Positions 44,201-54,165 are shown, counted from the stretch's first letter. The stretch is 64,000 nucleotides of DNA from SVTX01 sp045132775 (GCA_045132775.1 JBGUSX010000075.1:35761-99760); one strand, 5' to 3'. Numbers and translations: made by a program. Notes: generated by a model from the letters alone, not told the origin.

Positions 44201-47200
44201 CCCTCGTCAACGGTAAAATCGCTCGCCAGAGGCTCGGGCACGGTCTCGCCGTACTCGTAATCAAGCTCGTAGCTGTTGTTTTCGATCACCACGTAGTTTC
44301 TGGGAAGAATTCTCGCGATCGCAGTCTCGTTGTGAGTTATAGTTATATTGTTCTCTTCACCATCGTAATAGAAATATATTTCTATTCCCGTTATCTCGTA
44401 TTCGCCGACCTCAGCCGAGGGTAGCTCGTACTGATCTGCAGAAACACCGAGGATGTAGGAATAATCCACTCCGTTTGAGAATGTAACATCAAATTCAAAG
44501 TCCTGAGTTCCGTCAACGATCTTGTCCTTGACAGAGACCGTCATCTCCACCTCAACCTTTTCAATGGTGAAAAAGTCCTCATAGGTGTATTCCTGGTACT
44601 CGTATCTTCCGCGTCCGACGATGTGAAGGTCGTAAACGCCTGCATCTCTTGCGTATTCACCGACCATCTCTCCGTCAAGAAGGAAATAAGCCTCATACTC
44701 GTCGGGCCTCATTTTGGTGTTGGTGACTAGATCGGACGCGAGATAATCGCTACCCGTGAAAATATTGCTCGAAGGAGTGATTCCCGTCGCCTCGCCGATA
44801 GTGATTATCGGTATATGAATAACGTCACTCGTATATCTGTTTTCTCCAAGAATAATGCTTGCAACGTAATCGGCTCTTACACCGCCGTTGAAGTTGAAGT
44901 TTACGGTAGCATTCAAAAGTTCGGTATTTTCCAAACCGCAATGTGCGCAATAAGTCTGCACCTTGCAGGACTCGTACGAGCCGTCATCTGCCCAGATAAA
45001 CGACTCATTGCCCTTTATGGAGGTATATTCGTGATCCAGAGCCTCTCCGAACTTCTCACCGCAGTTTACACAGGTCTTAGCCTCGCCGCACGTGTGAACG
45101 TTGTCCCATACGTGCTCGACCTTATCGACGTTGGAATAGGCATACCTGTTAGCACCTTCGCCGCCGCATACCTCAACGCGATATACCTTGTCACCGTTCA
45201 AAACGGGGGTGCTATGCACTCCAAGAGTCTGTCCGTAGCCAGACCTTAGATAGTATGCCACAAGTCCGCTCGCAAATTGCTCTGCGGTCTTTCTGTCATC
45301 ATCCGAATCAAGAGTGCCGTTTTCGTTCAGATAATAGCAAGCATATCCTTTATCGATATACGTTCCCATGTGTAATCCACTTCCGCTCTTTCCGAGAAGG
45401 CCCGCGTTCTCTCCGTAGGCAAAGCAATAAGAGGGTGCTCCCGCGGATGCATAACGGGCTATCCAGCTGTAAACCGTCTCACCACTCTCACGGAGAGTAA
45501 GATCGACCGCGTAGCAGTTCTTTACGCCATTGCCATACATCGCGTATCCGATAATGCCGCCAACGTAGCCATCTCCGATAACCGTCGTGTTCTTTACGTA
45601 GCAGTTCTCTATCGTACAGGCATCACCAGAGCTTCCCACGATAGCCGCATTACCGCGCTGCTCCGAGCTTGTGTTTTCAAAATAACAGTCCACAAGTCCA
45701 AGGTTTTTAACCTCGGGATACTTTTTGGAAGCACCCTGTGCGTATCCGATCAAGCCAATGCTTTCGTATTTATCCGAAACGCAATGGATGTTTTTGATTG
45801 CAAATCCGTTTCCGTCAAACACAACGTTGAACTGCACGGGATAATATCCGTCAATCTCTCCGTCTTCGTCAGCGTCCACAGCATACTCCGCAGAGCCTAT
45901 GGGCGTCCAGTTGGAGTCCTTGTATTTATCACCGTATTTTTCAGCATTGAGCACCGAAAAATCGATATCATTCATAAGAACCGCACCCGCCATATCCGAA
46001 GCGCCTACAAACTCTTCTCTGTTTGTGTAATCCGAATACCAAAGAAGGTTTCCGACCGTCTTTATCTGATAAGCTCCGTCAACGAGCTCGGGCTCCTCGA
46101 AATGAGCGTTTCTGTTGCAGATACCGTTCTGATCGTAGCTGTGCATCATAGGATCAACGAAGTATCCGCCGCACACGTCGCAAATTGCACCGTTTATGCA
46201 ATCAACCTCAGCACCTTCACAATAGCAGGGCTCGGCAGATCCCTCGTATCCGTTCTCGTCTATGGGGAGAAAGTGATCGCAGAGCTCACAGTGTCCCGTG
46301 TGTATCCAGGCATCCCTGAAAAAGCCGTCCTCACCGCGATAAATTCCAAGTTTCTGATCCCACTTTATACCCGAATTTCCGTCACTGTCAACGTGTGCAC
46401 TGATATCATAGATGTTATATTCACCGTATGAGGTTCCGCATATCGCGCACTCAGCGGGTCTCCAGCAGGTCGCGGGGAGTTCGGGATTTTCCTCATGCCA
46501 GCAGACCTCAACGAGCTTTGAGGTGGTGGTAGTCTGATACGCAAGTGTGGGGTCGCTGTCTATCGATCGGCTGTCATATGCCTTCTCCCAGAAAACGTAC
46601 ATCCTGTCGCCTGCCTCGCTATCGTATACACCCGTCGTATCAAAGCTTACCGAGCCTTGAAAATCATAGTATTGTCCGGGGGAGAGCATCGTGTAGCCGA
46701 CACCATCCTCATACTTGTATGCATGTGTCTGAACAGTCTCGGTCGACTGCACCTCTCCGAGCTGCTCGTAATGCTTCACGTTTCCTTCCGCATCAACGAC
46801 TATTACGGAAATACACTCACCGATCGCATCGGATACGTCCTTCGGCTTTGCGTTAACGTAGGATATTTCTATGACCGCACCGTCAATATCGGTTATCCAC
46901 GCCGCAAAATCAAAGCGGTCGTCCTCAACGTAATCGGTATCCAGAAGCGCAAGCCTCCAGCCGCCGTCAACTCTGGTCGAGAACGTAACGTTCGAAAGAT
47001 CAAGATTTGCAGCAATTCTGTTATAATTGGATACAAGAGAGAGATTTGTTTCGGTATCCACAACTCCCGCCGCGGTAACGTATCCTACGCCGCCGTCAGC
47101 TTCGGAGCGAAGCCACCAGTTTCCTGCAGTGGCACGTGATGCATCGGTATATGCTCGGAGCGTGGGAGCACCCGAGTAGCTTGCAACGTAATTTGCCACG

Positions 47201-47730
47201 TCGGAGGCAGAAGGAGCAAAAAGAACTCCCGCGGGCACATTTTCTGTCCACTCTTTTCCAAAATTCGATGCGTTTTTGCCCTCTCCGCTTGCATAAGGGA
47301 GAAAAACTGCCTTTTCCGTGTCGGTAAAGTATGAGAGATAAGCCTCATCGTAATTCTTCCCGCTGGGGCTCGCTGATTCAAGGTACTCCGACATCACGAA
47401 GGTCGCGCCGGGGTTGCCAAGGTTATCAGTACCGCTCGAGAGGACTCTCCAAAGCATCGCTCCTCTGTTATTGTTGCCGAGATATATATAATCGGAGGGC
47501 ACGTAGCTGTCGCCCGAATCCCCCGTGTGCTTCACGGGATCGCGGAGACCCGAAAGACCGAGAGCCATATCAACACTTTCCGTTTGTACGGATTTCACCG
47601 CAGAGCTCTCCTCTGCCGCGTGCGTATGTATCACAGGCATAGCGACAAACGCACTGCCCCAAGCAATTGCCGCCGCAAGCGTTGCTCCAAGTGCCTTTTT
47701 GATCATTTTGGTTGCTGTTATCTTTTTCAT
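41266..47730 (-). CDS. Giant surface protein with DUF6273-like head, beta-helix segment and Cys-rich repeats
   Basis: The 2154-residue precursor has a signal peptide (about 1-38, HTHAA end). A DUF6273-like domain (about 80-265; YIYLGNNNRGAMLWRVL, NWWLRSEADGG) comes first. A GLUG/beta-helix-like stretch follows (about 550-780; VVFDGNGFAIKNIH, VGGIIGYAMYG). A long series of Ig/MBG-like folds runs to about 1640, then five Cys-rich repeats of about 61 residues plus a partial one (about 1680-2049) and a Ser/Thr/Glu stalk. The tail is GGKKGCKSSIGAGA, a membrane segment and RKKER. No LPXTG is present. GGAGGTCGACT precedes the ATG. Last of three giant genes in one direction; domain names beyond the head are fold-level guesses. 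Likely role: cell-surface interaction. Confidence 0.8.
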   Translation of the reverse strand: MKKITATKMIKKALGATLAAAIAWGSAFVAMPVIHTHAAEESSAVKSVQTESVDMALGLSGLRDPVKHTGDSGDSYVPSDYIYLGNNNRGAMLWRVLSSGTDNLGNPGATFVMSEYLESASPSGKNYDEAYLSYFTDTEKAVFLPYASGEGKNASNFGKEWTENVPAGVLFAPSASDVANYVASYSGAPTLRAYTDASRATAGNWWLRSEADGGVGYVTAAGVVDTETNLSLVSNYNRIAANLDLSNVTFSTRVDGGWRLALLDTDYVEDDRFDFAAWITDIDGAVIEISYVNAKPKDVSDAIGECISVIVVDAEGNVKHYEQLGEVQSTETVQTHAYKYEDGVGYTMLSPGQYYDFQGSVSFDTTGVYDSEAGDRMYVFWEKAYDSRSIDSDPTLAYQTTTTSKLVEVCWHEENPELPATCWRPAECAICGTSYGEYNIYDISAHVDSDGNSGIKWDQKLGIYRGEDGFFRDAWIHTGHCELCDHFLPIDENGYEGSAEPCYCEGAEVDCINGAICDVCGGYFVDPMMHSYDQNGICNRNAHFEEPELVDGAYQIKTVGNLLWYSDYTNREEFVGASDMAGAVLMNDIDFSVLNAEKYGDKYKDSNWTPIGSAEYAVDADEDGEIDGYYPVQFNVVFDGNGFAIKNIHCVSDKYESIGLIGYAQGASKKYPEVKNLGLVDCYFENTSSEQRGNAAIVGSSGDACTIENCYVKNTTVIGDGYVGGIIGYAMYGNGVKNCYAVDLTLRESGETVYSWIARYASAGAPSYCFAYGENAGLLGKSGSGLHMGTYIDKGYACYYLNENGTLDSDDDRKTAEQFASGLVAYYLRSGYGQTLGVHSTPVLNGDKVYRVEVCGGEGANRYAYSNVDKVEHVWDNVHTCGEAKTCVNCGEKFGEALDHEYTSIKGNESFIWADDGSYESCKVQTYCAHCGLENTELLNATVNFNFNGGVRADYVASIILGENRYTSDVIHIPIITIGEATGITPSSNIFTGSDYLASDLVTNTKMRPDEYEAYFLLDGEMVGEYARDAGVYDLHIVGRGRYEYQEYTYEDFFTIEKVEVEMTVSVKDKIVDGTQDFEFDVTFSNGVDYSYILGVSADQYELPSAEVGEYEITGIEIYFYYDGEENNITITHNETAIARILPRNYVVIENNSYELDYEYGETVPEPLASDFTVDEGSEITFTWFKDGVLLRETPQKSGSYTLRVTASATDEYIGSVAEYTVTVQPKLLDIVIDPFGECETETEDLGYDWDDDGKNDTRTWYLVEMGETIPIYVVGLPGIDEPVSIHDERFASTGFYLYWSLYEAGAGVRDVEGEDLFKLFPKVPNEEGYRLNAYTHSENNFGVSTEVGFAENYRVEFYFKVKSPLGEMKPVGDTVEHTGGIKIPEAIINIPKWEFSTEPFEDWYYIPNFDIIYRTDISTDASFSSVDRDYSSIEKYYEMGTMVQSIPITMNEEYYIRVNASYDFTATNYDDYGNATHYNFEDEQEVLRAKVTVEIYDQFGDMIDEIRDVGNYTVSITTQKIDESGNTVGEATKHTATYRVKGATRDVYLLVKETEIGLDGAVPEYDVKDIVFLPGYTLAPGHKIVDLTYAIQLGVYVGAFNMGVVTVSDWVIVDEDGNDVSDEYVIHSKLYEWKEKYEEVYGKDFENTKNHTVVHAYSNACDATCNIDNCSKTREVQSHKGGKATCTTLAICEACGREYGGYDYTNHSGDKTVYVRNPDDFRYHDKAYACCGTVISTEEHTIIKAATCTTLAECELCGVVEGSYDATNHSSDEMYYATNPDDATKHDYMHKCCDKVEFTGEHKGGVASCTSLALCDVCKLGYGELDAKNHSSDEYKYEIISDGASRHNVSHACCGAYVGAEDHFGGEAICTSGAICEGCGAEYGDVNPDNHASDEYRYSPASVGNKHYVYNACCGAEVKTEEHGGGHATCKDKATCEKCGVEYGETDPASHASDDVFYTVNAKDPTKHDATCKSCGALVETVAHSGGKATCTTLAKCELCKAAYGELGAHTYTDPCDADCEVCGAERLPGHVDADKDRYCDVCEKELYAASGETETEDGTESETESGDLSESGSEDTSESETEDISESESEDTSETESEKVDETESEGSKSETPGGTDGGKKGCKSSIGAGALTVIVSVALAGFALVKRKKER
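41584..42693 (-). repeat. Tandem Cys-rich modules of about 61 residues
   Basis: Five full units and one partial follow the pattern H-x-GG-x-ATC...A-x-CE-x-CG-x-x-YG...NH-x-SDE...KH...CCG. Four or five Cys per unit (C-x5/6-C-x2-C then CC) recall zinc-ribbon or disulfide-stapled beads. DNA identity between units is moderate, so the duplication is old. Confidence 0.8.
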
Positions 47731-47830
47731 AGTCGACCTCCGATTATGATTTTTCGTTTAAGTAATATATTTCAACACCGCGCATCTTGCAGTGATAGAG
47801 TTCAAAGTTAGTGTGAGTATTTGCTGTCTC

Positions 47831-47875
47831 GGGGAGGGCGGGCATTTCCGCCCTCCCCTTTCGACCTTAAGGTCG
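47831..47875 (-). promoter_or_regulatory. Strong hairpin and palindrome between two giant genes
   Basis: An 11-bp perfect GC-rich stem (GGGGAGGGCGG / CCGCCCTCCCC, loop GCATTT on +) plus a 14-base perfect palindrome (CGACCTTAAGGTCG), in the 155-base gap after the 2079-residue gene. No U-tract follows on the minus strand, so it is more like an mRNA-stabilising or processing element than a clean terminator. Confidence 0.55.
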
Positions 47876-47885
47876 TTCTGCGCGT

Positions 47886-50800
47886 TTATTCAGAGTCGCG
47901 CGTCTCTTCATCTTCGTCTTTTTTGCTGTTTTTGTCTGTTTTGGACCTGTCGAACAGCCTTTTCACAGCCGCCACAAGATCAACGTATTTTTTCTTTACG
48001 AATAAGAAGTATATTCCAACTCCAATGCCTCCGAGTCCGACGATTCCAACGGGTATTACCCATGCGGCATTCTTTACAAACCAACCGCTCTCGTCTCCGT
48101 CGCCGCCGGGAGCGTCATCTCCGCTCTCCGACTCACTTTCGGTCTCTACCGCTCCTCCGACCTCGGTCTCGGTCTCGGTCTCGGTCTCGGTGTTGGTCTC
48201 GAGCGTGCTTTCGGATTCGCTCTCAATGTCAGTTCCCGACTCAGTCTCGGTCGTTATTTCGGTCTCGGTCGGACCCTCGGTCGTTATATCCGATCCCGTC
48301 TCGCCATCGCCTCCGAGAGCTATATCCTTGTCGAGTGCATACGATTGCGTTTTGGTTCCCGTATAGTTTCCTACACCGGTCACAGTGACAAGTCCGACAT
48401 TCGCATCCTCGTTCGTTTCGACTGTCAAAACGTAATCCCTTTCGATCTCAAGCTCCATACCCTTGTACGTGAGCTTAACCTCAACGTCACTGCCCTCTCC
48501 GACAATAGTCATTTCAACGTCTGATACGTGCGCCGCAGAAATGGTAAAGCTGAGTGTCTTGTATCCACTGCATTTGCCCGTTCCGAGAGATGCAATGGTA
48601 ACCGTCGCCTCGCCTGCGTTTACGTTGTTGAGATATTGGATCGAATAATCCACGTCCATCTCAAGCTCGAGCTCTCCGCGTACTATGACCTCGGGCATCT
48701 TCGGTGTTCCGTCGTAGACGATTCCGCCCTCGGGAATCACCAACTCTGCGTCAATGGAAAGCATCGACGTCGGGATGACCTCAACTGTTGCAGAATAGTT
48801 GTCAAGAGTTGCCGTGATCAATCCGACCGAGCCCTCTTCTCCGACAAACTCGCCGCTCTGCAATACGCTTCCGCTTCCGCCTATAAAGCTCGTTCTCCAG
48901 TCTATTCTCGCGTCTGCAACAGAGCCTTTGTTGATGGAAATGTACTTGTTACCCGACTTGAACGCAAGTGTCAGCTGCAAAGGCTCCTCGCCTGCGGTGA
49001 TGTGCGTTACCTCATCGTCACCGATAAGGATAACCAATTCAAGATCGGTATCTCCGAGAAGAATATTCGTGAGTGTAAATCCGTATTTCTCACTTACGTT
49101 TCCTGCCACGTCCTGCGCAACAAGTATAACGTCCTGATATGCGCTCGTCACGTCAAGAGCAACCGTCAGAGTAAAGCTTCCGTCACGTGCCGCGGTCACA
49201 GTCACCGTGTTTTCACCAACCGTTGCGCTGACCTTCGCGCCCGCCTCTGCCGTGCCCGTTACGGTCACGCTGTCGGTGTCGAAGAATCCGCCTCCCTGAG
49301 GAGATGTTATCAGAAGCGAGGGTGCCTCGGTGTCGACCGAGAACTGATATACGGTGCTGAACGAATCTCCCGTCTCGTTGACTCCGCCGAGAGTGATGGT
49401 GTACATTCCGTCCTCAAGCTCGCCAAGCGCGATGTCTCCGCCTGTCCACTCTCGTCTTTCGCCCTCATTGATCATGTAGTAACCCGATCTGAGTGTTCCG
49501 ACGTCCGCAACCTTCAAGGTCACGTTCGAACTCGTCGTAGTCTCTATCGTCAAGCCGGTAATTCCTGCATCTATCTGCTTTGACCCTTCGATCGAAAGCT
49601 TCGGCTCCGTCTTTACAGGCTTGACCATGGTCAATTCTCCCGTCGTGATAGCCTTTGACTCAACTATCGCACCGCTCTCTGTTGTCTTGTAGGTGCTGAC
49701 GGATATCTTGTAGGTCTTTCCCTCCTCAAGTCCGGTGTAGAACTCTTCTCCGTTCTCATCGGTGTTGAGGACTCTTCCTCCGACTGTTAGCGTTGCCGCC
49801 TTGCCGATCTCGACCTTATCTCCATCCTTAAGAGGCATCTTCACGTTTGTAAAGCTTGTCGCAGCGTATCCGTCGTCAGTGACCTCAAAAATGTCTACCA
49901 TATATCCGTCAAAGTCGGTAGCATCGGGAGTCACTTCAAGTGAAATTGCATAGTTGCCGCCGAGAGAAATATTCGCGCTCTTGAGCGGCACGGGCTGAAG
50001 AGAGTTAACGTAGGATATCTCTCCCTGCAATTCAACCACAGGATTTGATATCTCGTTTCCGTTTGCATCCTTCAGGCAACCGACGACCTCAAGAGTGTAG
50101 GTTCCCGTAGGAAGATTTTCGGGGTAATTTATCTGAATATCAAGGCTCTCCGTACCGTCCGTGCCGACCTGGGTCTTTGAAGGATCGCCCGATCCGACCT
50201 GGAACAGATTGTCCTCTGCATCCCTTGCGTAAACGTTGATCGAGCTGAACTTCACTACGTCGGTTCCAAACACCGTCAGCCCGTTCTCTCCAAGCTCCGC
50301 AGACGTAAGGTCTGCATACCTCTCGACTCCGTATACGCTCACGTCGGACGCAACGCCCGTCGAGATCTTTATCTCTTTCTGTTTTTGATTTTGAGGATCG
50401 GTAAGTGAAATGCTCACCGTAGCCTCTCCTGTTGTCTCGTCATATCTGACCATCGCGTTCGCATTTTCATTAACGTCGGCATCTGCGGTAGTACCGTTGT
50501 CGTACCACTTTAGCTTGTAGCTCTCGCCTCCGACAGTCACCGCGATAGTATCCTTGAGATCCTGTGCCTCAAGCTCGTTGGAAGCTTTGTAAGTCAGAGT
50601 AATAAGTCCGTCCTCCGCCGCTGCGGTGTTAAGGATAAAGCTGTGCTCTCTCTTGTCCGTCGAAGAGGTAATTCCACCCGAGCTTGCCGAAAGCGCCGTT
50701 GCTCCCGAGCTCTTTTTACTTGTGGAGTAAAGAACGCGAACGTTGTTCGTCATTTCCATGTAAAGCGTATTTCCCTCACCGTCCGTGCCCACGGGCACTA

Positions 50801-53800
50801 TGTTTCTGCCTTGCTTTCTTGCAGCATTCAAGAGGTCAATGTCAACGCCTCCGCCCCAATAGTACGTAACTCCAACACCGATTCCTATGACCTTGACCTT
50901 TCCCCAGATCTTCTCCGTGGAAACGCCAAGCTCCGCAGAACCGATCTTAAGTCCTCCGATAAGCCAAATATCGTCTGGGATCTGAACCCTTGCATAAACA
51001 TAAGCTTCAAAGAAATCCTTTCTCGCGGTTATTCCGCCGCCTCCGACTATCGCATCAAATATGTTAACGTCTATTCTGCAAGCGATAGAGAGATCTGGAT
51101 ACCAGTAAACGCTTCCGCCAAGGTAATCGATGATCCTTATTCCCGCGATCTTTACGTCTGTGAACGCAGCCTCAAAGCCGTGAAGCGAAAGAGAGAGGTT
51201 TGCTCTGGCGGAGATCACCGCGAATATTGCGAATTCTCCCGCAAGCGTCAGTGTAAGAGGAGGAAGCCTGTCGCTTCCGAAGAAGGTCTCATATATATTC
51301 GATATTCCTCCGCCTGCTCCGCGGATCCAGAAGACTCCGAAGGGGTCTACCATAACTCCGGGGAAGAATCCGCCTATAAAGAAGCTGAATTCGTCAAGCA
51401 CGGGGAATCCGTTGTAGCTCTTGAGTGCGAGCGTCGCCTCCATCTCGAAGATCATGAAGTCCGCTTCACCGTCTACCGAGAATGCCCACTCGTCATTGAT
51501 TATCTTAAGTGAAAGAGTGCCCTGAACGTATGGCATTCCGTCAACTATCGCGGGGATTCCGACCTCTACCGAGGTGTTAAAGCCGATAAAGTAGCCTCCG
51601 AAAAGAATATCGTCGACGTACATATTAAGCGTTCCCGCCTGGTTTTCGCGCCACTTTTTGTCACTCTGCTCAAAGCGATTATCTACGCGTCTGAGGTCTG
51701 TCGCCGTGTAGTTTGCGTATATGATGCGCTGCTCCTCCTCTTCTCTCGGAGAACGCATTGCCTCATACTGACTTCCGTTCGGGATAAGGAAGCTTGGGGA
51801 AAGCTGTGCCGAGAAGGCAATCACTCTTCTGTCACCCTGAGGGGTGTCCATAATACCGAATTCGCAGTATCTCATCTCAAGGAGCAATCCTACGAGCGTC
51901 TGCGCTCCGCTTGCAGCCCCCGGCCACAAAAGCGTGATCGTATCACCGCGAACCTCTTGTTTTTCACCGTCCTCCGAGTATCTGACAAGCTCGTAAAGCT
52001 CGCCCTCCTCAAAGGAGGTTATCGCGCAAACACCGTCCCAAACCTTCGTGTTAGCGCCCATTGTATAGACCTTGCCGTCTATATCAACGTTAATAGCCTT
52101 CTGCTTTCCGTCCTCGTCGTACTCGACCGAGACCGTAACGCGTCCGTTCTTGACCTCAAGACATCCGCTGATATTGATTATTTCACTCTCCGAGAGTGTT
52201 ATCGCCTCTGCCTTATATATCCCCTTTGCGGGAGTAGAGATCGTATTGAAGTTTCCGCTCATCTGAAGAAGAGCTCCGTGAACGTGCCCCTCAACTATCT
52301 CGTAATGATAAGGGTCTCCGTCACTTCCGTCACCCGATCTTACGATCGATATTCCCGTGCTTATCGCCGCGCTCATCGCCGCCTTGTCAAGCTCGTCGGG
52401 GCTGAGAACGTTAAGTCTCAAGGAATCGCTTACGATATCGGGTATCTGCGTGTCGTTCCAGTCGATTATCGCCTGCCAGGTGCCAAGCGACAGGGACTCG
52501 TCAATAATAACGGTTGCCGTGTTGAGCTCGGGATTGACGACCAGCCTCGAGCTGTCAATGATTATATCGTCTCCGCCACTGATCGGTCGAAGAACTATTC
52601 TGTACTGTGATTTGTCGCGAAGGAGATTGAAATTCGATCCCGTGATGTACACGAAGCGTCTTCCCGTCTCTCCCGTCATATTGGGTACCATTCCCGTAAA
52701 ACCAAGCTCCGCAGAGGTGGATCCGGGACAGAATACGTAAGAATCCTTTGTCAGAAGAAGATTATCCTCGATAAATTCAATTCCGTGTGTCGTGTTGTAG
52801 AGCGAAAGTCTAACTCTTCTGTAGTCGGTTATCATAGAGATATCGATCTCAAAATCAAGTCGTATATCTCTTATCTCGCCGGGCAAAAGATCCTTGATCT
52901 CTATGTAGTACGGCTCCTGCGGCGATGAATTCTCAACCGGTCCGTCCTCTCCGTAAGGATACATAAACTCACCGGGCATTATTGCCAGTGCAAGAGAGGG
53001 GATCGCCTTATCCGAAACGTTCTGAAGTCTTATATCCATCGAGAAATTACCGTTTCTGTCGCCATTCGCGTCAAGGTAATCGGTCTTCTCTTCGTTAAGG
53101 ATGAGCGTGTCGGAATTTATAAAGTTGAGTCCCACGTCCGAGTCTCCAACCGTGTGGTTTGAGTAAACTCCGTAATAAAGTCCTATTGCTCTTCCCGAGC
53201 CGTCTATCTCGGCAGAGCCCATATCATAGTAGAGTGCGACCGCACTGTCTGCGGTCATGTAATCCGCGTTGTATATTGAGGTGAAATCAAGAGGATCGGT
53301 CTCTCTGGGCTGGTAATCGAATTCGGTAGCCGCCAGATCATTCCAGTGAGCAAATGTGACCTTTTCGGGAACCACCGTCTCGCCGCCAACCTGCGCGTTC
53401 ACCATGTAAGCTACCACGGTGGGAGCGGTGCGGCTGTCGTAAAGATAGAAGAAGTTGTTGTAATCATCACCGGAGATGGTTTTCTCGCTGGCGATCATAT
53501 CAAAGCTTCCGTTCTCGTTCGCGGTCATGTATATCGCGTAGTCCTGATATCCAAGCGTCGTGTCCATCATAACTCTCGCATCGATATCCTCGACCGCCGC
53601 TCCCGACTTGTTTTCAACGCTGTAGGTAACGTAAGCCATACCGTGCATAGGGCTGTTGGTGTCCATGTAAGCTATGATCTGCTTGAACAGAAGACCGCCA
53701 ACGCTCCATTCTGCCGTTATCGCATTGTCCGCAGACTTATATACGTTAACCTCACTCGTCTCAAGCCCCTCGTGGCTGTAATCTCCGCCGAATATATAGT

Positions 53801-54125
53801 CCCTCGTTTTTCCCTCCTGCGTAACGCGGAAGGTCGTGAAGGAAGTATCGTAATCGCTGTCGGGATAGAGCAGATGCTTATTGTCATCCGCCTTCGTCAG
53901 CTTATCTCCCTCGACAAGTCCTATATAGAAGCCTCCGTTTTTCTCGGATACCTGTATCTTCACGTATCCGTCGCTGACCTCAATATACCCGGGATCGCCT
54001 AACTGATCGCCCGTTTGCTTGACGCCAACGCCTGATCCGTCCGCGAGCATATTCAAGGGTAATGCTGCGGCAAGGGTCAATACCGCGATAGTGACAGTGA
54101 GTATCTTCACTAATATCTTTTTCAT
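47886..54125 (-). CDS. Giant membrane-anchored surface protein with Ig-like domains
   Basis: The 2079-residue precursor has a signal peptide (about 1-28) and an N-terminal beta-sandwich-like region (to about 480) of unknown type. IPT/Ig-like units lie at about 480-600. A glycine/aromatic-rich beta segment sits at about 905-1100 (FFIGGFFPGVMVDP, ITARKDFFEAYVYARVQIP, VGVTYYWGGGVDIDLL). Several Ig-like domains follow, including PSLLITSPQGGGFF with GTAEAGAKVSATV (about 1605-1690), a YDGTPKMP MBG-like unit (about 1815) and its degenerate partner. A Thr/Glu stalk, one membrane helix (WVIPVGIVGLGGIGVGIYF, about 2020) and a basic then acidic cytoplasmic tail of about 45 residues end it. GGGAGGTTTAACA precedes the ATG. 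Function unknown; large cell-surface display is inferred. Confidence 0.78.
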   Translation of the reverse strand: MKKILVKILTVTIAVLTLAAALPLNMLADGSGVGVKQTGDQLGDPGYIEVSDGYVKIQVSEKNGGFYIGLVEGDKLTKADDNKHLLYPDSDYDTSFTTFRVTQEGKTRDYIFGGDYSHEGLETSEVNVYKSADNAITAEWSVGGLLFKQIIAYMDTNSPMHGMAYVTYSVENKSGAAVEDIDARVMMDTTLGYQDYAIYMTANENGSFDMIASEKTISGDDYNNFFYLYDSRTAPTVVAYMVNAQVGGETVVPEKVTFAHWNDLAATEFDYQPRETDPLDFTSIYNADYMTADSAVALYYDMGSAEIDGSGRAIGLYYGVYSNHTVGDSDVGLNFINSDTLILNEEKTDYLDANGDRNGNFSMDIRLQNVSDKAIPSLALAIMPGEFMYPYGEDGPVENSSPQEPYYIEIKDLLPGEIRDIRLDFEIDISMITDYRRVRLSLYNTTHGIEFIEDNLLLTKDSYVFCPGSTSAELGFTGMVPNMTGETGRRFVYITGSNFNLLRDKSQYRIVLRPISGGDDIIIDSSRLVVNPELNTATVIIDESLSLGTWQAIIDWNDTQIPDIVSDSLRLNVLSPDELDKAAMSAAISTGISIVRSGDGSDGDPYHYEIVEGHVHGALLQMSGNFNTISTPAKGIYKAEAITLSESEIINISGCLEVKNGRVTVSVEYDEDGKQKAINVDIDGKVYTMGANTKVWDGVCAITSFEEGELYELVRYSEDGEKQEVRGDTITLLWPGAASGAQTLVGLLLEMRYCEFGIMDTPQGDRRVIAFSAQLSPSFLIPNGSQYEAMRSPREEEEQRIIYANYTATDLRRVDNRFEQSDKKWRENQAGTLNMYVDDILFGGYFIGFNTSVEVGIPAIVDGMPYVQGTLSLKIINDEWAFSVDGEADFMIFEMEATLALKSYNGFPVLDEFSFFIGGFFPGVMVDPFGVFWIRGAGGGISNIYETFFGSDRLPPLTLTLAGEFAIFAVISARANLSLSLHGFEAAFTDVKIAGIRIIDYLGGSVYWYPDLSIACRIDVNIFDAIVGGGGITARKDFFEAYVYARVQIPDDIWLIGGLKIGSAELGVSTEKIWGKVKVIGIGVGVTYYWGGGVDIDLLNAARKQGRNIVPVGTDGEGNTLYMEMTNNVRVLYSTSKKSSGATALSASSGGITSSTDKREHSFILNTAAAEDGLITLTYKASNELEAQDLKDTIAVTVGGESYKLKWYDNGTTADADVNENANAMVRYDETTGEATVSISLTDPQNQKQKEIKISTGVASDVSVYGVERYADLTSAELGENGLTVFGTDVVKFSSINVYARDAEDNLFQVGSGDPSKTQVGTDGTESLDIQINYPENLPTGTYTLEVVGCLKDANGNEISNPVVELQGEISYVNSLQPVPLKSANISLGGNYAISLEVTPDATDFDGYMVDIFEVTDDGYAATSFTNVKMPLKDGDKVEIGKAATLTVGGRVLNTDENGEEFYTGLEEGKTYKISVSTYKTTESGAIVESKAITTGELTMVKPVKTEPKLSIEGSKQIDAGITGLTIETTTSSNVTLKVADVGTLRSGYYMINEGERREWTGGDIALGELEDGMYTITLGGVNETGDSFSTVYQFSVDTEAPSLLITSPQGGGFFDTDSVTVTGTAEAGAKVSATVGENTVTVTAARDGSFTLTVALDVTSAYQDVILVAQDVAGNVSEKYGFTLTNILLGDTDLELVILIGDDEVTHITAGEEPLQLTLAFKSGNKYISINKGSVADARIDWRTSFIGGSGSVLQSGEFVGEEGSVGLITATLDNYSATVEVIPTSMLSIDAELVIPEGGIVYDGTPKMPEVIVRGELELEMDVDYSIQYLNNVNAGEATVTIASLGTGKCSGYKTLSFTISAAHVSDVEMTIVGEGSDVEVKLTYKGMELEIERDYVLTVETNEDANVGLVTVTGVGNYTGTKTQSYALDKDIALGGDGETGSDITTEGPTETEITTETESGTDIESESESTLETNTETETETETEVGGAVETESESESGDDAPGGDGDESGWFVKNAAWVIPVGIVGLGGIGVGIYFLFVKKKYVDLVAAVKRLFDRSKTDKNSKKDEDEETRDSE
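48162..48199 (-). repeat. Hexanucleotide tract (CTCGGT)n in the Thr/Glu stalk
   Basis: Six nearly uninterrupted copies of CTCGGT, coding Glu-Thr on the minus strand. Six-base units keep the frame, so slippage would only lengthen or shorten the stalk. Confidence 0.85.
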
Positions 54126-54165
54126 TGTTAAACCTCCCGGGTAACTGAATTTGTACGTCTATCAC

